From IMG/VR virus record IMGVR_UViG_3300045996_000931, positions 1-28,222 of that record: a stretch of 28,222 nucleotides of DNA; one strand, 5' to 3'. Position numbers and translations under genes: made by a program. Shown piece after piece: positions 13,075-19,040 of the stretch. Below the pieces are notes generated by a model. That model was not told the origin of the DNA. It saw nothing but the letters and a program-made list of their open reading frames with translations, and made no database searches. Numbering within the stretch: position 1 is the stretch's first letter; each line of letters begins with the position of its first letter. Source of the DNA: a virus.

Positions 13075-13684
13075 CGTTGAACAGAATACGGATGAATGGA
13101 ACGCCCTGCGGTGCGGCAAGGCAACGGCGTCAAGCTACGGACTGTTCATGAGCAACGAGACAAAATCTTTCGGAGAGCCGGCAAAACGCTACGCGCTCCA
13201 GATTGCTCTAGAAATCTGTAACGGAAAGAAGGCCGAGTTTAGTTTTTCAAATGACGACATGAGGCGCGGTCACGAGCAGGAACCGGTCGCGCGGATGCTG
13301 TACGAACATGAGTATTTCGTCGATGTACGTAACGGTGGATTCTTTGACTGGGGTAACTATGGCGACTCGCCGGATGGCTTGGTGGGCAATGACGGAGTGG
13401 TCGAAATTAAATCAGTCGTTGCCCCGACTCACTACGCAACGTTACGCCGCGGAAGTTTCGATCCGTCCTACCGCTGGCAACTCGTCGGACACCTGGATTG
13501 CACAGGACGGGAATGGGTTGACTTTGTCAGCTACTGCTCGGAGTTTCCCGAAGAGAAGCAACTGATCGTTCATAGGCTGAACAGAGCGGATTATTCGCAA
13601 GAGATAGAACGGTTGCGAGCCAGGCGCGAAGAGTTTATCGGACTGGTGCAGCAAACATTGAAGTCAATTAAGGAGGCAGTGTAA
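13061..13684 (+). CDS. YqaJ-family (lambda-exonuclease-like) recombination nuclease
   Basis: A 207-residue PD-(D/E)xK nuclease. Glu72/Glu74 lie in [11 protein letters not shown], Asp105 in GDSPDG and Glu115-x-Lys117 in VVEIKS; the motif order matches YqaJ/lambda Exo. Such enzymes chew one DNA strand 5'-3' to make single strands for annealing. The start is GTG inside the end of the previous gene. SSB follows immediately (the stop and its ATG share a base), making an exonuclease-SSB pair. No Beta, Erf or RecT homologue is recognised nearby. Confidence 0.9.
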   Translation: MIWHDVEQNTDEWNALRCGKATASSYGLFMSNETKSFGEPAKRYALQIALEICNGKKAEFSFSNDDMRRGHEQEPVARMLYEHEYFVDVRNGGFFDWGNYGDSPDGLVGNDGVVEIKSVVAPTHYATLRRGSFDPSYRWQLVGHLDCTGREWVDFVSYCSEFPEEKQLIVHRLNRADYSQEIERLRARREEFIGLVQQTLKSIKEAV

Positions 13685-14193
13685 TGGCGTCGATCAACAA
13701 AGTAATCCTCATCGGCAATCTCGGCAAGGACCCGGAAACTCGTTACATGCCGAACGGTGACGCAGTGACGAATATCACCCTGGCGACAACTGAAACCTGG
13801 AAGGATAAAAACGGCGAAAAGCAGGAAAAAACCGAGTGGAGCCGCGTCACGTTCTATCGCAAGTTAGCGGAAATCGCCGGGGAGTATCTCAAGAAAGGCG
13901 CGCCGGTCTATGTCGAGGGACGACTGGAAACTCGTAAATGGACGGACAAAGCCGGAGTCGAACGCTACAGCACAGACATCATAGCCAACGATATGAAGAT
14001 GCTCGGCGGCAAACGCGACAATTCCGACGGTGGCAGCCAGGATCAGCCACGACAAGCAAGCAAGCCGAGTGGTGGCGCCGGAAATGGCTTCGAAGATATG
14101 GATGACGATATACCCTTCCTGCGCAATGACTCATATCTCGGTATTGATTGCATCAGCCAGCCCGTAACCAGAGCAAAACGGAGAGCGGCATGA
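13684..14193 (+). CDS. ssb: Single-stranded DNA-binding protein
   Basis: A 169-residue SSB. Residues 1-110 are the OB fold ([37 protein letters not shown]), followed by a Gly/Gln/Ser linker. The acidic tip DDDIPF, which normally ends the protein and binds partners through its last Phe, is at 140-145 here and is followed by 24 further residues with a basic end (TRAKRRAA). GGAGGCAGTGT precedes the ATG. It works with the exonuclease just upstream and probably with the phage replication fork. Confidence 0.95.
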   Translation: MASINKVILIGNLGKDPETRYMPNGDAVTNITLATTETWKDKNGEKQEKTEWSRVTFYRKLAEIAGEYLKKGAPVYVEGRLETRKWTDKAGVERYSTDIIANDMKMLGGKRDNSDGGSQDQPRQASKPSGGAGNGFEDMDDDIPFLRNDSYLGIDCISQPVTRAKRRAA

Positions 14194-14396
14194 CGGACTA
14201 CAAAAACTACCGCGCCCGTCGCCCGATCGATTGGGAGTTTGTCACCCTAATCGGAATCTTCCTTTTCATGGTCATCGCGCTCGCCGTCGAGTGGCCCAAA
14301 GAAGGAATAGAACTGGCCGCGCAGATGCATCCCGTTACAGACTGCGACGGCCCGGTAATGAGCATGCCTATCGATCCAGAGAGGGTAAGGACGTGA
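14190..14396 (+). CDS. Small membrane protein (68 aa)
   Basis: A 68-residue protein with basic N-terminus (YKNYRARRP) and one membrane segment at about 15-35 ([20 protein letters not shown]). The C-terminal ~33 residues, with two Cys-free acidic stretches and a TDCDGP segment, would lie outside the cytoplasm by the positive-inside rule. GGAG precedes an ATG that overlaps the SSB stop. The function is unknown. Confidence 0.7.
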   Translation: MTDYKNYRARRPIDWEFVTLIGIFLFMVIALAVEWPKEGIELAAQMHPVTDCDGPVMSMPIDPERVRT

Positions 14397-14695
14397 GCAG
14401 AGAAGCGTTTGAGAAGTGGGCGGAGGAGGCCGGATTCCTTCTATGTATTGCGTCAGATGAGGGATACGCCTGGCAAGCCACAGAAAGTGCGCTCAAAGGC
14501 TGGAACGCCCGCCAACCCGAGATTGATGCGCTCAAGGCCGAAGTAAAGCGGTTGCGGAAGGATGCGGAGGAGAGGGATAGGTTGGTGGCGCTATTCGTTG
14601 AGTGGTGGACTAACGATGATTGCGACAACGCATATTATTTTAATCAAGTAATGAAGTGCAAATCTGCTTGCGCCGCAATGAAGGAGCCAAAATGA
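14393..14695 (+). CDS. Hypothetical coiled-coil protein (100 aa)
   Basis: A 100-residue protein starting at GTG (GTGA overlap). The EAFEKWAEEAGF opening and the WNARQPEIDALKAEVKRLRKD coiled coil are common in small early phage proteins of unknown role. The C-terminus is Trp/Asp/Asn rich (VEWWTNDDCDNAYYF). The frame extends upstream in the previous gene, but there is no reason to use it. It ends over the next ATG (ATGA). Confidence 0.7.
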   Translation: MSREAFEKWAEEAGFLLCIASDEGYAWQATESALKGWNARQPEIDALKAEVKRLRKDAEERDRLVALFVEWWTNDDCDNAYYFNQVMKCKSACAAMKEPK

Positions 14696-14907
14696 CGCCA
14701 CTCATTGAGTCAATTTCCGTTCCGCGCCATATTGTTCGGCCCTTGATGGACGGCGAAGCGCTACCGTTTTACTCCACCGTTGAACTGCCTGCTGGGTGTG
14801 TGTCATCTTGTGCCTACAGCCAAGCTCGATGCGCCGAAGGGAAAGAATCCCCTGTTATCAGCTGCTGGACGGAAAGGTGCGGCAGTGATAAAAGCGATGG
14901 CATTTGA
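14692..14907 (+). CDS. Hypothetical cysteine-containing protein (71 aa)
   Basis: A 71-residue protein starting MTPLIESISVPRH, with AAGGAG 6 bp before an ATG that overlaps the previous stop. Five cysteines occur between residues 37 and 64 with spacings compatible with a small zinc or disulphide fold, but no known pattern. The 3' end overlaps the next gene. The composition looks less typical in its second half, so a frameshifted ancestor is possible. Confidence 0.5.
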   Translation: MTPLIESISVPRHIVRPLMDGEALPFYSTVELPAGCVSSCAYSQARCAEGKESPVISCWTERCGSDKSDGI

Positions 14908-15217
14908 ACGGCTGTCTCTATACATACCGAAGATAAAAGCCATGCTTTTGAGGGACGCATCGAACTTGGAAATCGCCAATAGGCTGAAGATAAAGGAGGC
15001 GACAATCAGGCGCTGGCTGCGTGAAAACGCGGAACTCCGGGCCCTATCTGAAACCAGGACTGGCAGGAACTGGAAGACAAAATTAGCGGAGGCTCGCTTT
15101 AAAGCGAGAGAGGGCGCGATCCGCGCAGATGCTAAAACCCTCACACCTTACGGGCTTGGCCAGAGATACGGTTTCAACACGGAAACACTGCAGCGACTAT
15201 TAGCGGAGGCGAAATGA
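14885..15217 (+). CDS. Helix-turn-helix protein (110 aa)
   Basis: A 110-residue basic protein from GTG 14885 (GGAAAGG seven bases upstream); ATG 14897 is an alternative and a longer frame to 14780 overlaps the previous gene. One helix-turn-helix is clear at about residues 24-45 (SNLEIANRLKIKEATIRRWL); a second HTH-like segment ends the protein (LGQRYGFNTETLQRLLAE). Two HTH elements suggest binding of extended or paired DNA sites. It could regulate the early operon or integration. No family is named with confidence. Confidence 0.7.
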   Translation: MIKAMAFERLSLYIPKIKAMLLRDASNLEIANRLKIKEATIRRWLRENAELRALSETRTGRNWKTKLAEARFKAREGAIRADAKTLTPYGLGQRYGFNTETLQRLLAEAK

Positions 15218-15396
15218 GCATGTTTAACATCGGTGACAAAGTAGAGAAATGCACGGGCGACTATCACTTGGCGGGAGTTGTCGTGGCAGCGTTCACAACG
15301 GTTGCCGGCAAGGAGCGTTACGTCGTTGACCATACCCCTGTGGCGCCGGGGATGCTGCATATTTACTCGTCGCAGAACTTGCGGAGGATTGGATGA
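15214..15396 (+). CDS. Small beta-barrel protein (60 aa)
   Basis: A 60-residue protein starting MSMFNIGDKVEKCTGDY with a run of strands ending in HIYSSQNLRRI. FNIGDKV followed by alternating strands is typical of KOW/SH3-like barrels seen in a common small phage protein of unknown role. The ATG overlaps the HTH protein's stop and its stop overlaps the next ATG. Confidence 0.8.
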   Translation: MSMFNIGDKVEKCTGDYHLAGVVVAAFTTVAGKERYVVDHTPVAPGMLHIYSSQNLRRIG

Positions 15397-15668
15397 AAAG
15401 ACCCAAGGACAACATAGACGATCCCTCGACACTCGTTGACCGGCTGAACGGCATCTATCCGGCATGGGTTTCCGGAGTCTACAAGCCCACGCCGCTGAAC
15501 CTGGAAGCTGCGCGGGAAATTGAGCGGTTGCGTGCCGCCCCGTCCGAACTGGTGAGGGCGGCAGGGGAATTATTGCTTGCATACGATAACGAGTGCGGGG
15601 ATATGACCGGCCCTATCGGAACATCTTTTGAAACTCTCCGCGACGCACTGGATAAGGCAAAATCGTGA
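15393..15668 (+). CDS. Hypothetical protein (91 aa)
   Basis: A 91-residue largely helical protein. EAAREIERLRAAPSELVRAA is a strong amphipathic helix, with a Pro/Trp-rich N-terminal half (LNGIYPAWVSGVYKPTP). ATGA coupling occurs upstream and GTGA downstream. No family or motif is recognised. Confidence 0.7.
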   Translation: MKRPKDNIDDPSTLVDRLNGIYPAWVSGVYKPTPLNLEAAREIERLRAAPSELVRAAGELLLAYDNECGDMTGPIGTSFETLRDALDKAKS

Positions 15669-16123
15669 AAGAAACATTCGTAGCAGATGTAAAGAAATTT
15701 ACCGAGTTGGCCGGCTGCACAACGGATCAGTTTAACGTGAGGCAGACTGCGCTATATATCGGGCTGCAGCTTGAAGAAATGGCGGAGAAGTTGGATGCTA
15801 TTTTCCCGACTGAAGGGCGGGAGATGACTGAGGCAATCGGGACTTTATCCTCTCATTTCAAGAATGGTTTATTCGACTATCACGTGAGCAAATCAGACCG
15901 TGAAGCCCTCCTAGACGCTGACGTAGACCTCGCATGGGTAACTATCGGCTCCATGCTGTCACAAGGCGCTGACGTTCTGGGCGCAATGGGTGAGGTAACG
16001 CGGGCCAATCTGGACAAGTTCCCTGGTGGCGTTGTGACGAAGGATGGCAACGGGAAAATTTGCAAGCCGGAAGGATGGCTCGGGCCTGACTTGTCTCCAT
16101 TCGTGAATGGCAGCGGGCAATGA
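15665..16123 (+). CDS. MazG-like / PRA-PH-fold nucleotide pyrophosphohydrolase
   Basis: A 152-residue all-helical protein resembling the phage MazG/phosphoribosyl-ATP pyrophosphohydrolase superfamily. A QLEEMAEKLD helix near residue 35 supplies paired Glu ligands, and DADVDLAWVTIG near 81 supplies Asp ligands for Mg. The C-terminus LDKFPGGVVTKDGNGKICKPEGW is shared by similar phage proteins. Members hydrolyse nucleoside triphosphates to monophosphates; phage versions are linked to (d)NTP pools or alarmones. It starts at GTG, overlapping the previous stop. Confidence 0.75.
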   Translation: MKETFVADVKKFTELAGCTTDQFNVRQTALYIGLQLEEMAEKLDAIFPTEGREMTEAIGTLSSHFKNGLFDYHVSKSDREALLDADVDLAWVTIGSMLSQGADVLGAMGEVTRANLDKFPGGVVTKDGNGKICKPEGWLGPDLSPFVNGSGQ

Positions 16124-16302
16124 TTGACCCCATCGACTGGAGCCGAGTCATTCTGACGATCAGGCGGAAATATAGATGGCCGCGCAAAATTATCGCGGAG
16201 AAAGTCGGCGTTGCGGAAATATCCATTTACAACTGGCAATCAGGCAAACATGAGCCACGTTACTCGCAAGGCGCCATGCTGCTGAAATTGGCAAATGAGT
16301 AA
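16120..16302 (+). CDS. Short XRE-type DNA-binding protein (60 aa)
   Basis: A 60-residue single helix-turn-helix protein. RKIIAEKVGVAEISIYNWQSG is the HTH, with a KHEPRYSQGAMLLKLANE helix after it. The size equals a bare Cro-type domain. ATGA overlap upstream. It may be a second small regulator of the pL operon or of late genes; the operators it would see are not identified. Confidence 0.8.
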   Translation: MIDPIDWSRVILTIRRKYRWPRKIIAEKVGVAEISIYNWQSGKHEPRYSQGAMLLKLANE

Positions 16303-16507
16303 AGACTATCTCGCCGCACCGCCCGGCGACTGGATCCATCCGGACGATGAAAAGCCGCCCATGGCTAAGAAACTCAGGATTTACACGAGCAGCGGCATAG
16401 AGATACACGGCCACTGGGCATGGACGCCGCTGTACGTTCTATGGATGCCGCTGACACAGGTTAAGCCAGAGATGAGGGAAAGATTGAGAAGAGAGGGGAA
16501 GCTGTGA
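16295..16507 (+). CDS. Hypothetical protein (70 aa)
   Basis: A 70-residue proline- and tryptophan-rich protein starting MSKDYLAAPPGDW and ending with a basic helix (MRERLRREGKL). It overlaps the previous gene by 8 bp and the next through GTGA. Nothing is recognised beyond a small beta-rich middle (KLRIYTSSGIEIHGHWAW). Confidence 0.65.
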   Translation: MSKDYLAAPPGDWIHPDDEKPPMAKKLRIYTSSGIEIHGHWAWTPLYVLWMPLTQVKPEMRERLRREGKL

Positions 16508-16722
16508 AGACGCTCAATGTAAAAAAGATAGCTGAGCTATTGGACAAGAAAGTCGAGACGGTGCGCAACGATCTAAAGCGGAGGCCGCATTGCATTCCGC
16601 CGAAACTGAATATACCGGGAAAGTTGCTTTGGCTTGAGGCGGATGTTGTGGATTGGTTCGAGAAGCGCCGCCAGAAGCCGAAAGGAAGGCCGCGCGAGCA
16701 TGATAGAATGGCGGCTATATGA
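16504..16722 (+). CDS. Excisionase-like MerR-type HTH protein
   Basis: A 72-residue winged-helix protein of the MerR/AlpA-like excisionase class. LNVKKIAELLDKKVETVRNDL is the helix-turn-helix; LLWLEADVVDWFEKRRQ is the usual C-terminal helix, followed by a GRPRE basic tail. It starts at GTG (GTGA overlap) and lies two genes before the integrase, so directionality factor (Xis) is the natural guess. The TCCGTCA boxes before int are possible targets. Confidence 0.75.
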   Translation: MKTLNVKKIAELLDKKVETVRNDLKRRPHCIPPKLNIPGKLLWLEADVVDWFEKRRQKPKGRPREHDRMAAI

Positions 16723-16955
16723 AGGTAAATCCAGGGATAGAGCAGATGAGCAAGAGCGAATTGATCAGGGTTGCTGAGTATGAGGTAACTGTAATACTTA
16801 AAAGGTTAGAGCGGGAGATTGGCGACCCAATCCAGTCTATTGAAATCGATAAGATCGATGTGAGCCAAGTATCGAGTCAGGAAAAGAGCGTTCTCAAGGT
16901 GGTAAAGATTCATGCTTACCGTGAGCCTCCGGTGCAATGGGGCGTTGTTCCTTGA
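16719..16955 (+). CDS. Hypothetical protein (78 aa)
   Basis: A 78-residue protein with a helical N-terminal half (KSELIRVAEYEVTVILKRLE) and a strand-rich C-terminal half. ATGA overlap with the excisionase-like gene. No family is recognised. It is the last gene before the 256-bp region ahead of int. Confidence 0.65.
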   Translation: MKVNPGIEQMSKSELIRVAEYEVTVILKRLEREIGDPIQSIEIDKIDVSQVSSQEKSVLKVVKIHAYREPPVQWGVVP

Positions 16956-16966
16956 AAGTTTCTGAG

Positions 16967-17022
16967 ATGCGGTTCGCGAATAATTCCGTCATTTTTTCCG
17001 TCAAATCCTTCGAGAACCGCAT
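16967..17022. repeat. Long inverted repeat enclosing two TTCCGTCA boxes
   Basis: Arms of 14 bp, ATGCGGTTCGCGAA and TTCGAGAACCGCAT, match with one mismatch and are 28 bp apart. The enclosed spacer holds two TTCCGTCA boxes 12 bp apart. The arrangement lies just after the preceding gene's stop and could be a terminator-like hairpin, but no T-run follows; a protein-binding or recombination structure fits better. Confidence 0.6.
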
Positions 17023-17212
17023 GAATGCTCACATAGAGAGTCCTCTTCTGGGCACCACGTAGCATCTTCGTAAAGCCCTGTATTTCCTCGCTTTCCCGCA
17101 TGTTTAATAGCTTTCAGCCCGATTTGCTCCGTCACTTCTTAGCACCAAAACTATCCAAAAAACACTATATTTGCTACCCTATTCCGTCATTTTTCCGTCA
17201 AGGATTCCGTCA
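16984..17212. promoter_or_regulatory. Cluster of TCCGTCA boxes upstream of int
   Basis: TTCCGTCA occurs at 16984, 16996, 17182, 17193 and 17205, and TCCGTCA again at 17128. Spacings of 11-12 bp put neighbouring boxes on one DNA face. The last box overlaps the int ATG, so binding should affect int expression. Candidates are the excisionase-like protein, integrase arm-binding or another phage regulator. Confidence 0.6.
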
Positions 17213-18189
17213 TGGCGTATATCAGGAAGAGGGGCAAAGCGTACTACGTCGAGGTAAGGAAACTTGGCGTAGAAAAGAATGCCACGTTCGACAGTAAAAC
17301 AGAGGCTGCAAAGTGGGCAGCGGATACCGAGGCTTTAATTGTAGCAGGGAAAGATACGGGGATACCTGATATTACCTTCGGTCAACTGCTCCAGAGATAT
17401 TGTGACGAGGTAACGTCAAAGAAGCGCGGGAAGAAATGGGAAGAGACGCGAATTAAGCTTGTGCAGCGTGACGAGTTGGCAAAGGTGAAGTTGGCTTTGC
17501 TCGATCAACCACACTTCTCAGCATGGCGCGATAGGCGGCTCCAGGCGGTATCGGCGGCGAGTGTCAGGCGGGAATGGAACATACTCTCCGCGGCGTGCTC
17601 TACAGCGGTTCACGAATGGAAGCTGATACCTACGCATCCAATGAAAGGAGTAAAGCGCCCTGAAGCCCCACAGGCGAGGGATAGGCGTATCAGCCAGAAA
17701 GAGATTGACGCGCTACTGTACGCGCTAGGTTATGACGGAAATACTCCGTCAACTATTACGGCGCGAGTTGGGGCGGCTTTTCTCTTTGCGATTGAAACCG
17801 GGATGAGAGCCGGCGAGATTGCCGGGTTGACGTGGGATAGGGTATTTCTTGAAAGGAGTTTCCTAAAAACCTCCGGCAAGACGCGAGCAGCGTTCCGAGA
17901 TGTGCCGCTCTCTCCCGCGGCTATCAAGATTCTTAAGAGCCTGGACGTGGACGGAGACACGGTATTCTGCCTCAACACTCAGCAGATCGATGCGCTATTC
18001 AGGAAAGCGAAGGCAAAGGCGTTGATAGATGGGCTGCACTTCCACGATACGCGCGCGGAAGCGGTAACACGACTCGCGGCAAAGCTTGACATCAATGCGC
18101 TTGCTAGGGCAATCGGCCACAAGGATTTGCGGATGCTTACTGTTTATTACCGAGAAAGCGCTGAGGATATTGCGAAGAAACTGGTATAA
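17212..18189 (+). CDS. int: Tyrosine-type integrase
   Basis: A 325-residue tyrosine recombinase. The N-terminal arm-binding domain (AYIRKRGKAYYVEVRKLG) is followed by a core-binding helix bundle (~55-150) and the catalytic domain (160-325). Catalytic residues are visible: Arg in ETGMRAGEI, Lys in TSGKTRAAFRDVPL, His-x-x-Arg in HFHDTRAEAVTR, His in IGHKD and Tyr in LTVYYRESAED. It would recombine attP with a host attB. AAGGA lies 7 bp before the ATG. By lambda analogy attP should be near the 3' end (18190-18560), but I cannot point to the core. Confidence 0.95.
   Translation: MAYIRKRGKAYYVEVRKLGVEKNATFDSKTEAAKWAADTEALIVAGKDTGIPDITFGQLLQRYCDEVTSKKRGKKWEETRIKLVQRDELAKVKLALLDQPHFSAWRDRRLQAVSAASVRREWNILSAACSTAVHEWKLIPTHPMKGVKRPEAPQARDRRISQKEIDALLYALGYDGNTPSTITARVGAAFLFAIETGMRAGEIAGLTWDRVFLERSFLKTSGKTRAAFRDVPLSPAAIKILKSLDVDGDTVFCLNTQQIDALFRKAKAKALIDGLHFHDTRAEAVTRLAAKLDINALARAIGHKDLRMLTVYYRESAEDIAKKLV
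17733..17751. repeat. Inverted TCCGTCA pair inside int
   Basis: TGACGGA-AATAC-TCCGTCA is a perfect 7+7 palindrome with a 5-bp spacer. It uses the same heptamer as the boxes upstream of int, but lies inside the coding region, so it may be a further binding site or a coincidence. Confidence 0.4.
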
Positions 18190-18219
18190 TAACAATCGCT
18201 TAGTCAATGAGGAAGAGAC

Positions 18220-18555
18220 ATGATTATTAAAAAAGGAACCATCGTTGCGATAACCACCGGCGAATACTCCGACTATTGCCTAGACGGGCATGTAATCGCC
18301 TTAAAGGATTTTGATCCGCAAGAGCAGGCGCGCATCTTTCAGGCAGGCAACGTAATTCAAGAGTATCACGGCAGGGAGGCTTTTTTATCCTATCTGATTA
18401 TTAATGGCTTCATCGATCCGACAGAGAAGGTTGTGGAGTTATGGCTAGGCACTGCCTATGGCGGGCTTCAGCCGGACGAGATTGACGTAACAGAACGCTC
18501 TGCTATTAGCGACGACCCGCCCCATTACAGCCCTTCGCAGCAGCACGTAACGTAA
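18220..18555 (+). CDS. Hypothetical protein after int (111 aa)
   Basis: A 111-residue acidic protein. The N-terminus IIKKGTIVAITTGEYSDY is strand-rich, the centre has a helix-rich FLSYLIINGFIDPTEKVVELWLG, and the tail is proline/serine rich and disordered. GAGGAAGAGAC precedes the ATG. It is the last gene of the plus-strand operon and converges with the Rz gene, only 2 bp between stops. The attP-adjacent slot often holds lysogenic conversion genes, but nothing in the sequence shows a function. Confidence 0.75.
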   Translation: MIIKKGTIVAITTGEYSDYCLDGHVIALKDFDPQEQARIFQAGNVIQEYHGREAFLSYLIINGFIDPTEKVVELWLGTAYGGLQPDEIDVTERSAISDDPPHYSPSQQHVT

Positions 18556-18557
18556 TA

Positions 18558-19040
18558 TCACTCCACCGCCTGCTGTTCCCTCACCCATCCCTGTAGGCCA
18601 GTCAGTCGTTTTGTGTTTGCGATGCAGATTTCAGACTCAGTTTCTTTTTGCTCGCTAATGTCTGAGAGCTTAATGCCACTGGGGGAAACATCAACTCCGC
18701 TGGCGGCGTCGGGAATGATCCCTTGGTTGGCGCCGTCCCACAAGCTGATAAAGTGGTTAGGCACAATACACTCAGCATCCATTTCTTTAATGACCTCAAC
18801 TGGAACCTCCTTGGTTATGTAGTGCCACCGATCTTTAAATACGGTGACAATTTCCTTCTGCGTTGTTACCGCTTCCTTATCTGCCTTTGCCGTCACCTCA
18901 TCGCGCGAGGCATCGATCCGGATAACTTCCTTCTGCTCTGCGATAGTTTCCAGGCTGTGGCCGGCTTCGTTCCAGTAGCCGCCGATGTACATGCCACCGA
19001 GCAGCGCCGCTACTACCGAGCCAATCCACGCGTACATCAT
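18558..19040 (-). CDS. Rz: Inner-membrane spanin (Rz-like)
   Basis: A 160-residue protein with an N-terminal membrane anchor (residues 3-22, AWIGSVVAALLGGMYIGGY), then a periplasmic helical region (HSLETIAEQKEVIR, SRDEVTAKADKEAVTTQKEI). Its C-terminal part resembles phage Rz proteins (CIANTKRLTGLQGWVREQQ). A lipoprotein gene is nested in another frame, the classic Rz/Rz1 layout. Spanins fuse inner and outer membranes in the last lysis step. The start directly follows the peptidase stop (TAAATG), so the two are coupled. Confidence 0.88.
   Translation of the reverse strand: MMYAWIGSVVAALLGGMYIGGYWNEAGHSLETIAEQKEVIRIDASRDEVTAKADKEAVTTQKEIVTVFKDRWHYITKEVPVEVIKEMDAECIVPNHFISLWDGANQGIIPDAASGVDVSPSGIKLSDISEQKETESEICIANTKRLTGLQGWVREQQAVE
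18602..18799 (-). CDS. Rz1: Outer-membrane spanin lipoprotein (Rz1-like), nested in Rz
   Basis: A 65-residue protein encoded wholly inside Rz in a different frame. The signal peptide MLSVLCLTTLSAC ends in a lipobox (LSAC) whose Cys is about residue 20, and the mature part is proline-rich (PTPPAELMFPP), as in Rz1. AAGGAGG lies 6 bp before a TTG start; an ATG seven codons later is possible. After lipidation it should sit in the outer membrane and bind the Rz coiled coil. Confidence 0.85.
   Translation of the reverse strand: MRSLKKWMLSVLCLTTLSACGTAPTKGSFPTPPAELMFPPVALSSQTLASKKKLSLKSASQTQND

Noticed and set aside
16916-17101. A 61-codon minus-strand frame over the pre-int region
   Set aside because: It has no ribosome site and runs through the inverted repeat and TCCGTCA boxes; regulatory DNA is the better explanation.
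18190-18219. attP core immediately after int
   Set aside because: This is the expected place, but no repeat or tRNA-like end is visible and no host junction is available for comparison.
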